14,384 nt of DNA from JACKGW01 sp964586025 (GTDB lineage: Bacteria; Planctomycetota; PLA2; JAEUHO01), in contig CAZPGF010000069.1 of the NCBI GenBank assembly GCA_964586025.1, forward strand, positions 1 to 14,384, read 5' to 3'. Below are positions 6,867-13,430 of this stretch, piece by piece. Positions within the stretch are counted from its first letter, which is position 1; every line of letters starts with the position of its first letter. Under the pieces are notes generated by a model. It had not been told where the DNA came from and did no database searches. It was given only the letters and a program-made list of their open reading frames with translations. The translations under genes were made by a program, and so were the position numbers.

Positions 6867-6923
6867 CGCGCTCTCGGCGGTGGTTGGGCCATGCGCACGG
6901 TCGGCGTCGCGGAGCGGGGGCGG

Positions 6924-6929
6924 TACCCT
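6924..6929 (+). promoter_or_regulatory. Candidate -10 element for the leucyl aminopeptidase gene
   Basis: TACCCT ends 11 nt before an in-frame ATG at 6941 and 53 nt before the Shine-Dalgarno-led ATG at 6983. It could drive a leaderless longer form and a led shorter form from one promoter. No -35 match was seen. Confidence 0.35.
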
Positions 6930-6982
6930 CTCCGGCCGCGATGTCGGTCGAGCGAGCGAGCGGGACATTGCCGGGAGGCACG

Positions 6983-8491
6983 ATGAGCACGTTGATGTAC
7001 GCCGCGTCCGTGGACGCGGCGCGCAAGGGCGCGGACGTCGTCCACTTCATCGCCGCGCAGCGACACCTGCGCAACGGATGGCTCGCGAACGTCGCGCCGC
7101 CCGAGGCGATTCGCCTGCTCGCCCGTGCGGCCGCCGAGGAGGAGGCCGCCGGCGCACCGAAGACCGTCCAGGCCGAGAACCCGGACGGAGGCGCGCACCG
7201 CTTCGTGTTGACGATCCTTCCGGACGAGCGCTCGCGCCACAACGCCCCCGCTCGTCCCGAGGAGTGCCACGCGGGCTTCCTGGCGGCGGACTTCCCGCGG
7301 CAGGGCATCTCGGCCGTGGTCGCGTGTCTCGACGAGCCGTCGCACGGCCTCGCGGTCGCGCGCGCGCTCGGACGCGCGCTCCCCCGCTACCGCCGTACGT
7401 CACTGCCCAAGCCCGCGCCGGGCGCGGCGAAGCGGCCCGCGACGGCGCAGACGGTGCGCTACGTCGGCACCGATCCGGACGGGGTCGTCGTGCCGCTCGG
7501 ACGGCTCGAGCGGGAGGTCGTGGACCACGCCCGGCTCGCCGCGGAGTGGGTGGACATGCCGCCTAGCGAACTCAACACGCCGGACTTCGTCCAGCGCGTG
7601 AAGGCGCTCGCGCGCGGCATTCCGAACCTCTCCGTCGAAGTCTGGAGCGGCGACGAGGTTCGGGAGCGCGGACTCGGGGGCCTCCATGCGGTCGGCCGCG
7701 CGGCGATCCATCCGCCGAAGGTCCTGTTCCTCTCCTACCAGCCGCGCCGGCCTCGCCGTCGCGTCGCGCTCGTCGGAAAGGGAGTCGTCTACGACACCGG
7801 CGGGCTCTCGATCAAGCCGGGGCCGTCGATGACCGGGATGAAGTGCGACATGGGCGGCGCCGCGGCGGTCGTCGGCGCGACGCTCGCGATCGCGCGCGCC
7901 CGGGGTGAAGACGCGGTGTTCGCGGTGTGCGGCCTGGTCGAGAACGCGATCGGCCCGGACGCCTACCGCCCCGACGACATCCTGACGATGCACAGCGGGA
8001 AGACCGTCGAGATCAACAACACCGACGCGGAGGGGCGGTTGGTTCTCGCCGACGCGGCGTCGGTGATCGCGCGCCGCCGCAAGCCGCACGTGCTGATCGA
8101 CCTGGCGACGCTGACCGGTGCGCAACTGGTGGCGACCGGCCAGCGGCACGCCGCGGTCGTCAGCAACCGCGGCGGCCTGGAGGCGGCTGCGGTCCGCGCC
8201 GGTCGCGCGTCGGGCGACCTCGTGCACCCGCTGCCGTTCGTTCCCGAGTTCTACCAGCCCCTCTTCCAGAGCCAGGTCGCCGACATGCGAAACTCCGTCA
8301 GCGATCGCATGGACGCGCAGTCCTCGGCCGCGGCCTGCTTCGTCTACAGTCACATCGCCGACCTCGACCTGCCGTGGCTTCACGTCGATCTCGCCGGCCC
8401 CGCCTTCCGCAAGGACCGGGGCACCGGCTATGGTGTCGCCCTGGTCACCGAGTTGCTGCGCACCCTCACGACGGACGATCTCGCGGTCTGA
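6983..8491 (+). CDS. pepA: Leucyl aminopeptidase (M17 family)
   Basis: This cytosolic two-metal aminopeptidase releases N-terminal residues, and the family forms hexamers. The product is 502 residues, typical in length. The full active site is present and offset by a constant four residues from E. coli PepA: K266 and D271 in VGKGVVYDTGG, K278 in SIKPG, D289 in CDMGG, and D348, E350, R352 in the signature NTDAEGRLVLADA. The N-terminal domain (1-170) is divergent, as usual. The ATG at 6983 was chosen because GGGAGG lies 4 nt upstream. An in-frame ATG at 6941 would add 14 residues and lies 11 nt after a -10-like TACCCT. No signal peptide is seen. The mgtE gene follows after 66 bases in the same direction and may be cotranscribed. 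Confidence 0.96.
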   Translation: MSTLMYAASVDAARKGADVVHFIAAQRHLRNGWLANVAPPEAIRLLARAAAEEEAAGAPKTVQAENPDGGAHRFVLTILPDERSRHNAPARPEECHAGFLAADFPRQGISAVVACLDEPSHGLAVARALGRALPRYRRTSLPKPAPGAAKRPATAQTVRYVGTDPDGVVVPLGRLEREVVDHARLAAEWVDMPPSELNTPDFVQRVKALARGIPNLSVEVWSGDEVRERGLGGLHAVGRAAIHPPKVLFLSYQPRRPRRRVALVGKGVVYDTGGLSIKPGPSMTGMKCDMGGAAAVVGATLAIARARGEDAVFAVCGLVENAIGPDAYRPDDILTMHSGKTVEINNTDAEGRLVLADAASVIARRRKPHVLIDLATLTGAQLVATGQRHAAVVSNRGGLEAAAVRAGRASGDLVHPLPFVPEFYQPLFQSQVADMRNSVSDRMDAQSSAAACFVYSHIADLDLPWLHVDLAGPAFRKDRGTGYGVALVTELLRTLTTDDLAV

Positions 8492-8557
8492 CGCCGACCG
8501 GCCCGGGAGGACTCGATCGATGCCCGCCCATGCGAACCGTGCCCGGAGCGCCGTGCC

Positions 8558-9904
8558 ATGGCGCAGCCCGACAGCGAGGTCCCGTCCGCGCTCGAGCGCC
8601 TGCTTGAGGTGGGCAGCGACGAGGACATCCAGCGTTTCCTCCTTGCGCTGAGTCCGCCCGAGACCGCCGACCTCCTCGAGACGCTCGACGACGGCGAAAC
8701 GCGCACCCGCGTGTTCCGCCTGCTGGTCGCGCGCCGCGGCGCCCGCGTCCTGCGCGCGATGCAGGAGGAGGAGCGCGCCGAGATCATCGAGGAGTTGCCG
8801 ACGCACGAGGCGGTCGCGGTCATCGAGAACATGAAGTCGGACGACGCCGCCGACGTTCTCCAGCAGCTCGACGAGGTCAGCCGTCAGGAGGTCCTCGACG
8901 CGCTCGATCCCCAGGACCGCCGCGCGTTGGAGAAGATCCTCGAGCACGACGAGGAGACCGCCGGCGGTCTGATGCAGACCGAGTTGGTTCGGGTGCGCGC
9001 ATCGTCCACGGTCCGTGAGGCGATCGAGGAGATCCGCCGCACCGCCGAGGAGACCGGCGAACTGCACGAACTCTTCGTCGTGGACGGGGACGACCGCCTC
9101 GTCGGCTGGGTCAAGGAGCGCGACCTGATCCTCGCCGAGGACGCGACGCGCATCGGCACGATCACCGTGCCGGTTCCGGTCACCGTACCCGTGGACATGG
9201 ACCAACGGGAGATCGTCGAACTGGTGCGCGACTACGACGTCTCGTCGGTGCCGGTCGTCAGTGCGGACGGGCGCCTGGTCGGCCGCATCCTGGTGGACGA
9301 CATCCTGGACGTGATGCTCGAGGAGGCGAACGAGGACGTGCTGCGCCAAGGCGGCGCGGCGGCCGAGGAGCTGTACGCCCCGTCGTTCCTCACGTCCGTC
9401 CGCAGTCGCCTGCCGTGGCTCGGCGTGACGTTCGTCGGAGGTCTCCTCGCGGCGTTCATCATGACCGCCGCGGAGGACGCCGTGCGTCACGCCGGCGCGT
9501 TGTTCGCGTTCATCCCCGTGATCATGGGCACCGGCGGTGCGTCGGGCACCCAGACCGCGACCGTCACGGTGCGCGGCCTGGTGACCCGACGCATCGACGC
9601 GGGCGATCTGTTCGGAGTCGTCTCGCGCGAACTCGCCGTCGGCTTCGTGATGGCCATCGCGACCGGGCTCCTGCTGCTCGCCGTCGTGAGTTGGCGGGGC
9701 GGCGATCTGCTGGTCGCCGGGATCGCGTCGGGCGCGCTGTTCGGGACGATCTGCCTCGGCACCCTGTTCGGCGTGACGATTCCGTTGGTCATGGACCGCG
9801 TCGGCGTCGATCCGGCGACCGCGACGGGGCCCTTCGTGACGACGCTGAACGATGTCCTCGGCTCCACGATCATCTGGGCCCTGTGCGTCTGGCTGATCGG
9901 GTAG
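8558..9904 (+). CDS. mgtE: Magnesium transporter MgtE
   Basis: This 448-residue inner-membrane Mg2+ channel has the complete family layout. The acidic helical MgtE N domain covers about 1-130, the paired CBS domains (Mg2+-sensing gate) about 131-262, and five membrane helices about 285-448. The family's pore aspartate is present as D432 in TTLNDVLG of the last helix, and the sequence ends just after it. The loop that normally reads GGNxGxQ is GTGGASGTQTATVTVRG here, so the usual Asn is Ala. ATG at 8558 follows GGAG by 9 nt. An ATG at 8520 with a good GGGAGG is in another frame and opens only a 43-codon ORF. It probably shares a transcript with pepA. No Mg2+ riboswitch is evident in the 66-nt leader space. 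Confidence 0.96.
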   Translation: MAQPDSEVPSALERLLEVGSDEDIQRFLLALSPPETADLLETLDDGETRTRVFRLLVARRGARVLRAMQEEERAEIIEELPTHEAVAVIENMKSDDAADVLQQLDEVSRQEVLDALDPQDRRALEKILEHDEETAGGLMQTELVRVRASSTVREAIEEIRRTAEETGELHELFVVDGDDRLVGWVKERDLILAEDATRIGTITVPVPVTVPVDMDQREIVELVRDYDVSSVPVVSADGRLVGRILVDDILDVMLEEANEDVLRQGGAAAEELYAPSFLTSVRSRLPWLGVTFVGGLLAAFIMTAAEDAVRHAGALFAFIPVIMGTGGASGTQTATVTVRGLVTRRIDAGDLFGVVSRELAVGFVMAIATGLLLLAVVSWRGGDLLVAGIASGALFGTICLGTLFGVTIPLVMDRVGVDPATATGPFVTTLNDVLGSTIIWALCVWLIG

Positions 9905-9929
9905 CGGGTCCCCATCCGCTCCGGGCTGC

Positions 9930-9935
9930 TATCCT
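9930..9935 (+). promoter_or_regulatory. Candidate -10 element for the Tyr-rich small protein
   Basis: TATCCT lies 45 nt before the ATG at 9981, in the short gap after mgtE, and would give a leader of about 40 nt with its own ribosome site. No convincing -35 was seen. Confidence 0.3.
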
Positions 9936-9972
9936 CGGGGGCGGCGCCAATCCGGCGGCGCACCCCCCGGAG
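9934..9972 (+). terminator. Bulged GC-rich hairpin after mgtE
   Basis: CTCGGGGG (9934-9941) can pair with CCCCC(C)GGAG (9964-9972, one G bulged), and GCGCC (9944-9948) with GGCGC (9957-9961) inside it. It sits 30 nt after the mgtE stop and could end that transcript, but there is no T-run. Its 3' arm covers the GGAG of the next gene, so it could alternatively mask that ribosome site in read-through mRNA. Confidence 0.3.
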
Positions 9973-9980
9973 AGCCTCCC

Positions 9981-10346
9981 ATGTCCCTCGTCCGCATCCT
10001 CACGGCGGTCGGCGTTCTCGCCGTCGGCGCCGCCCTCTCGTCTCCCGCGCAGGCCGACTCGTACGTGAACTTCGGCGTCAGCACGGGCAACCCCTGTTGC
10101 TGCGGGCCCGCGCCGGTCGTCGTGTACCCGCGTGCGGTCTACTACCCGCGCACCTACTACGTTCCGCGCCGCGCCTACTACCCGACGTACTACCCGACGT
10201 ACGCCTACGGCTACGCGTCCCCGTACTACTTCTCCCGTCCCTGGGCGTCGAGCTACGTGGGCTTCGGCTGGTCGAGTCGTCGTCACTACGGCATCCACCG
10301 CAGTCACGGGTACGGCGGTCGTCGCGTGATCGGCACGCGCCGATAG
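9981..10346 (+). CDS. Small Tyr-rich secreted protein of unknown function
   Basis: The product is 121 residues. MSLVRILTAVGVLAVGAALSS followed by PAQA is a clear Sec signal peptide with an AQA cleavage site near residue 25. The mature protein begins DSYVNFGVSTG, then carries a CCC triplet (NPCCCGP). A low-complexity zone dense in Tyr, Pro and Arg follows (YYPRTYY, RRAYYPTYYPTYAYGYASPYYF), and the tail is basic and His-rich (RRHYGIHRSHGYGGRR). Small secreted Tyr-rich proteins like this occur in many Gram-negatives without a known role; a surface or matrix role is a guess. GGAGAG lies upstream at a normal distance. The DUF72 gene follows 26 nt later. The signal peptide, RBS and end make it a real gene despite low complexity. 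Confidence 0.75.
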   Translation: MSLVRILTAVGVLAVGAALSSPAQADSYVNFGVSTGNPCCCGPAPVVVYPRAVYYPRTYYVPRRAYYPTYYPTYAYGYASPYYFSRPWASSYVGFGWSSRRHYGIHRSHGYGGRRVIGTRR

Positions 10347-10359
10347 CGCGATCACGAAC

Positions 10360-10406
10360 CGAGGGCATGGGGGTGACGCTATCGCTCTACGATCCCCATG
10401 CCCTCG
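10360..10406 (+). promoter_or_regulatory. 13-bp inverted repeat over the DUF72 translation start
   Basis: CGAGGGCATGGGG (10360-10372) is perfectly complementary to CCCCATGCCCTCG (10394-10406), with a further wobble and A-U pair inside and a 17-nt loop. The left arm holds the GAGGG Shine-Dalgarno and the ATG at 10367, and it abuts the GTG at 10373. In mRNA it would hide the ribosome site. It could also be a terminator for the preceding small gene, though no T-run follows. Confidence 0.5.
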
Positions 10407-11236
10407 TGCGGTTCGGCACGTCGTCGTTCTCGTCGGCCGACTGGGTCGGCTCCGTCTATCCGGTCGGCACCCGACCGGCCGACTTCCTCTCGGTGTACTC
10501 GCGTCGCTTCGACGCGGTGGAAGTCGATAGCACCTACTACGCGACGCCCCGCCCGAGCGTCGTGGACGGCTGGGCACGCAAGACGCCCGACGGGTTCCTC
10601 ATCGCCGCGAAGTTCCCCCAGTCGATCGTCCACGGCGGGAAGGGACCGAAGCCCGACTCGCGGTTCGTTCTCGTGCCGGATGCCACCTACGAGGAGCGGG
10701 ACTCGTTCCTCGAGACGATGCGCCGTCTCGGTCCGAAACTGGGCCCCCTCGTCCTGCAGTTCCCCTACTTCAACAGGCAGGCCTTCCCGTCCGCGGGGCC
10801 GTTCTTGGAACGCCTCGACGGGTTCCTCGCCGCGCTCCCGCGCGACGGCTTCCGGTACGCGGTCGAGATCCGCAACCGGACGTGGGTGACCCAGCGCTTC
10901 CTCGACCTGCTCGCTCGCCACGACACGAGCTTCGTGCTCGTCGATCAGGCCTGGATGCCCCACGGCCACGAGTTGACCTCGACGTTCGATGTCGTCACCG
11001 CGCAGCCGGTCTACATCCGGCTTCTGGGCGACCGCGCCGCGATCGAAGCGATCACGAAGACCTTCGACAAGGAGGTCATCGATCACGGCGATCGCATCGC
11101 GCGATGGGCGACGTTGATCGCCAGCTTCGTGGCGCGCGGGATCTCGACGGTCGTCTTCGTCAACAACCACTACGCGGGGCATGCCCCCGCCACCGTCGAG
11201 CGACTCAAGAAGGCCGTCGAACCACTGCTCCCATGA
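10373..11236 (+). CDS. DUF72 family protein (YecE-like, TIM-barrel)
   Basis: The 287-residue product matches the DUF72/YecE family. FGTSSFSSADWVGSVYP corresponds to the usual GTSGWSYxxW start. FDAVEVDSTYYATP matches the family's (V)E(I/V)NSTFYxxP strand, and PDGFLIAAKFPQSIVH the following core strand. VFVNNHYAGHAPATVERL is the typical FNNxxxGHA end. The biochemical role of the family is not established; an enzymatic TIM-barrel is inferred from known structures. GTG at 10373 was chosen because GAGGG lies 7 nt upstream; ATG at 10367 would add two residues but is only 1 nt from that site. No signal peptide. It is likely cotranscribed with the small gene 26 nt upstream and convergent with tspO, 14 nt beyond its stop. 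Confidence 0.93.
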   Translation: MTLSLYDPHALVRFGTSSFSSADWVGSVYPVGTRPADFLSVYSRRFDAVEVDSTYYATPRPSVVDGWARKTPDGFLIAAKFPQSIVHGGKGPKPDSRFVLVPDATYEERDSFLETMRRLGPKLGPLVLQFPYFNRQAFPSAGPFLERLDGFLAALPRDGFRYAVEIRNRTWVTQRFLDLLARHDTSFVLVDQAWMPHGHELTSTFDVVTAQPVYIRLLGDRAAIEAITKTFDKEVIDHGDRIARWATLIASFVARGISTVVFVNNHYAGHAPATVERLKKAVEPLLP

Positions 11237-11244
11237 CGGTTCGA
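11217..11244. terminator. Inverted repeat at the DUF72/TspO convergent junction
   Basis: TCGAACC (11217-11223) pairs perfectly with GGTTCGA (11238-11244) around a 14-nt loop that contains the DUF72 TGA. It lies 6 nt past the TspO stop on the other strand. A shared bidirectional terminator is inferred from position; no T-run is present. Confidence 0.35.
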
Positions 11245-11250
11245 GGTCGC

Positions 11251-11733
11251 TCAAGCATTGGCGATGACGAACCCGGCGTTGAGCGCGGTCGCGTACGCGA
11301 GCCACAGGACGTACGGGATCATCAGCGCGAGCGCGAGACGGCTTCGCCGTGCGAACGCGATCGTGGTCGCAACCGCCGCGACGTCGAGCAGCACGATCCC
11401 GACGAGTCCGAGGACCGGTGAACGAGCGGCGAAGAAGAGCCAGGACCAGGCACCGTTCAGGACCAGTTGGATCGCGAAGAGTCCGAGCGGCACGCGACCC
11501 TTGGCGAAGCCGTCGCGCGCCCAGACACGCCAGGCCGCGACGCCCATCGCGACGTAGAGCGTGGTCCACGCGATGGGGAACACGGCGCTCGGCGGCGTGA
11601 ACGCGGGGCGGTTCAGCTCCTGATACCAGGTGTCGAGCGACATCGCGGTCGCGATGCTCCCGAGAGCCCCGACACCGAGGCAGACCGCCACGAACCCGAC
11701 CAGCCCGAGGACCGCACGCCAGCCCGTCCGCAT
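11251..11733 (-). CDS. tspO: TspO/MBR family membrane protein
   Basis: This 160-residue protein has five predicted membrane helices. Family motifs are clear: WYQELNRPAFTPPSAVFPIAW before helix 2, TLYVAMGVAAWRVW, LNGAWSWLFF in helix 3, and PYVLWLAYATALNAGFVIAN at the C-terminus. TspO proteins bind porphyrins and other ligands and are linked to tetrapyrrole, light or stress responses; in Gram-negatives studied they are envelope proteins. The exact role here is unknown. ATG at 11733 has GGGGAGG 7 nt upstream. It lies 127 nt downstream of the CAP-domain lipoprotein gene on the same strand, so cotranscription is possible, but a TAGAAT in the gap suggests its own promoter. Confidence 0.95.
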   Translation of the reverse strand: MRTGWRAVLGLVGFVAVCLGVGALGSIATAMSLDTWYQELNRPAFTPPSAVFPIAWTTLYVAMGVAAWRVWARDGFAKGRVPLGLFAIQLVLNGAWSWLFFAARSPVLGLVGIVLLDVAAVATTIAFARRSRLALALMIPYVLWLAYATALNAGFVIANA

Positions 11734-11829
11734 CGCAACGCCTCCCCGGCGGCCGTCCGCTCCACGCCGGCGAATCGGGCCCGGCGATCGAGGCGGAGGG
11801 TGGGCACGACGTCGGCGCGTCAGACCGGG

Positions 11830-11835
11830 ATTCTA
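11830..11835 (-). promoter_or_regulatory. Candidate -10 element for tspO
   Basis: On the minus strand TAGAAT (11835 to 11830) matches five of six -10 consensus bases and lies 96 nt before the tspO ATG. No -35 was seen 17 bp upstream. Confidence 0.35.
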
Positions 11836-11860
11836 CCCCCGGCCCGGTCCGGCGATCGGA

Positions 11861-12379
11861 TCACCGCCCGATGAAGACCTGCCCCCACCAGGGGCCGCCC
11901 TGGAGGAGAAGGACGCCCACGCCGAGTTCCGAAACGCTCGTCCGAAGGATGTTGTTTCGATGCCCCGTGCTGCCCATCCACGAGGACATCACCGCGGCCG
12001 GCGTCGACTGCCCGCGCGCGATGTTCTCGGCCCAGGAGTTGAACTGGATCCCCGCCGCGGCCAGCCGGTCGTCCGGTCCGTCCCCGTCCGGGTTGTCGTG
12101 GTCGAAGAAGCCCCGGCGGCGCATGTCGCGGTTGTGGGCCTGGGAGACTGCCGCACAGTCGGCGTTCCAGGCGAGGGGATCGATGTTGTCGTCGGCTCGC
12201 TCCTCGTTCGTGCGATCCAGGACCTCGAGCGCCCACGCCAACTCGGCGTCGGACATCTGGCCGAGTTCGCCCGGATCCTCGGGCGGCAGGTCGCTTCCCG
12301 TCATCCCGCCGCCGCCGCATCCGACGGCGAGGAAGACGAGCGCGGCGAGCGCAAGCGGCGTGAGACGAATCCTCGGCAT
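11861..12379 (-). CDS. CAP/SCP-domain lipoprotein
   Basis: This 172-residue secreted protein begins with a lipoprotein signal (MPRIRLTPLALAALVFLAVGC; acyl Cys C21), then a Gly-rich linker and an acidic spacer to about residue 45. The rest is a compact bacterial CAP (SCP/PR-1) domain with these motifs: SQAHNRDMRRRGFFDH (about 79-94), DRLAAAGIQFNSWAENIARGQ (about 104-124), SSWMGSTGHRNNIL (132-145) and SELGVGVLL (150-158), ending WWGQVFIGR. H82, E118, H140 and E151 are the likely cavity residues. Bacterial CAP proteins are secreted and mostly uncharacterised; lipid binding, peptidoglycan or protease roles have been suggested for relatives. The ATG at 12379 has GGGAGG 4 nt upstream. The domain is complete despite the short length. 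Confidence 0.92.
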   Translation of the reverse strand: MPRIRLTPLALAALVFLAVGCGGGGMTGSDLPPEDPGELGQMSDAELAWALEVLDRTNEERADDNIDPLAWNADCAAVSQAHNRDMRRRGFFDHDNPDGDGPDDRLAAAGIQFNSWAENIARGQSTPAAVMSSWMGSTGHRNNILRTSVSELGVGVLLLQGGPWWGQVFIGR

Positions 12380-12445
12380 GGGACCTCCCGACGGTCATAC
12401 CCCTATCGGCGTCCCGCGCGGGCGGATTGACCGCCGCCGGGACCC

Positions 12446-12511
12446 GGGTGGCTCGTCAACCACCCTAACCGGGGGCGCCGGAGTCCCGAGGCTCCCTGGG
12501 CGGGCGCCCCC
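12446..12511 (-). terminator. Hairpins downstream of exodeoxyribonuclease III
   Basis: GGGGGCGCC (12471-12479) pairs perfectly with GGCGCCCCC (12503-12511), three bases past the xthA stop on the minus strand, and GGAG/CTCC forms a smaller stem inside. A second repeat, GGGTGG (12446-12451) with CCACCC (12460-12465), follows. There is no U-rich tract, so this is a stable 3' structure rather than a classical terminator. It also lies in the upstream region of the CAP gene, where I see no clear promoter. Confidence 0.4.
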
Positions 12512-12514
12512 GCG

Positions 12515-13288
12515 TCACGACGGGGCGAGTTCGACCCAGACCGGAGCGTGATCCGAGGGCTTCGTCCCCTTGCGTTCGTCGCGGTCGATCTCGCAGGCCG
12601 TCGCGCGCCGTGCCGCGGGCGGCGTGCCGAGGATCAGGTCGATCCGCAGACCGGCGTTGCGCGGGAACGCGAGTTGGCGGTAGTCCCACCACGAGTAGCG
12701 TCCCCCCTCCTCGTGGTGGCGGCGATAGAGATCCTCGAGGCCGAACGCACAGAGCGTTCGCAACGCCTCGTGCTCGCGCGGGTGGAAGTGCACCTGCCCG
12801 CGCCACGCGTCGGGATCGTGCACGTCGCGCTCGTCGGGGGCGACGTTGAAGTCGCCGAGGATCACGAGCGGGTCGGCCGGCGAGGACGTGGCGTCGAGGA
12901 ACCCGCGGAGCCGTCGGAACCAGTCGAGCTTGAACTCGAACGGCGGCGTGTCCACCTCGCGGCCGTTGGGGACGTAGACGTCGACGACCCGGACTCCGTC
13001 GAACGTCGCCGCGAGCAGGCGACGTTCGGCGTCGGGCGCGTCATCGGGGAGGCCTCGCACGACGTCCTCCGGTGGCGTCCGGGCGAGGAGCGCCATGCCG
13101 TTGTACGCCTTCTGCCCGAACGTCTCGACGTGGTAGCCGAGTTCCTCGAACGGCGCGCGGGGGAAGTCCGGATCGACGACCTTCGTCTCCTGGAGCGCGA
13201 GGACGTCGGGCCGGTGACGGCCGATCCAGGCGACCACCCGTTCGACGCGGGAGCGGATTCCGTTGACGTTCCACGTGGCGATCTTCAT
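12515..13288 (-). CDS. xthA: Exodeoxyribonuclease III (AP endonuclease)
   Basis: This cytosolic DNA-repair enzyme cuts at abasic sites and removes 3' blocking groups and nucleotides. The product is 257 residues, close to E. coli XthA. Active-site residues are all visible: N7 in MKIATWNVNG, E34 in ALQETK, Y105 in VYVPNG, D146 and N148 in GDFNVAP, D217 in RIDLIL, and D246/H247 in PSDHAPVW. The ATG at 13288 was chosen because MKIATWNVNGIRSR is the canonical family start. The open frame continuing to 13567 is an artefact and overlaps the citrate synthase gene. No Shine-Dalgarno is seen; a TACGGT 12 nt upstream suggests a leaderless or very short-leader transcript. It is divergent from the citrate synthase gene and upstream of the CAP lipoprotein on the same strand. 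Confidence 0.96.
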   Translation of the reverse strand: MKIATWNVNGIRSRVERVVAWIGRHRPDVLALQETKVVDPDFPRAPFEELGYHVETFGQKAYNGMALLARTPPEDVVRGLPDDAPDAERRLLAATFDGVRVVDVYVPNGREVDTPPFEFKLDWFRRLRGFLDATSSPADPLVILGDFNVAPDERDVHDPDAWRGQVHFHPREHEALRTLCAFGLEDLYRRHHEEGGRYSWWDYRQLAFPRNAGLRIDLILGTPPAARRATACEIDRDERKGTKPSDHAPVWVELAPS

Positions 13289-13300
13289 GCGCGGCCCGAC

Positions 13301-13306
13301 ACCGTA
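13301..13306 (-). promoter_or_regulatory. Candidate -10 element for xthA
   Basis: On the minus strand TACGGT (13306 to 13301) ends 12 nt before the xthA ATG, which lacks a ribosome site. The spacing implies a transcript starting within about 5-7 nt of the ATG. No -35 match was seen. Confidence 0.35.
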
Positions 13307-13402
13307 CCCCGCCGCACGCCGGCTTGCGCCCGGTGCACGCCGTGCGAAGCGTGCGGCCGCGGACGCTCCCGGGAAACGGCTGGAAGCGCGCGGCGGCGTT
13401 CG

Positions 13403-13408
13403 TAGCCT
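13403..13408 (+). promoter_or_regulatory. Candidate -10 element for the citrate synthase gene
   Basis: TAGCCT lies 22 nt before the ATG at 13431. A start about 7 nt downstream would leave a short leader carrying AGGAGG (13421-13426). CTGGAA at the -35 position is a poor match. Confidence 0.35.
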
Positions 13409-13430
13409 TGCGTCCTCTCGAGGAGGCCCC

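Noticed and set aside
8492..8557. Possible Mg2+-sensing leader (M-box or similar) before mgtE
   Set aside because: The gap to pepA is only 66 nt, too short for an M-box, and no conserved riboswitch element was seen.
8520..8651. Possible 43-codon ORF with a good GGGAGG before ATG 8520
   Set aside because: It overlaps mgtE in another frame and encodes Arg/Ser-rich low-complexity sequence. mgtE has its own GGAG-led ATG at 8558.
7400..9490. 696-residue open frame antisense to pepA and mgtE
   Set aside because: It spans two well-supported genes and their gap, and its composition is that of a reverse-frame shadow.
11238..11250. GGTTCGA resembles a tRNA T-arm, as does GATTCGAGTC near 3618
   Set aside because: Neither has matching acceptor, anticodon or D-arm sequence around it. 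The first is one arm of the convergent-junction hairpin.
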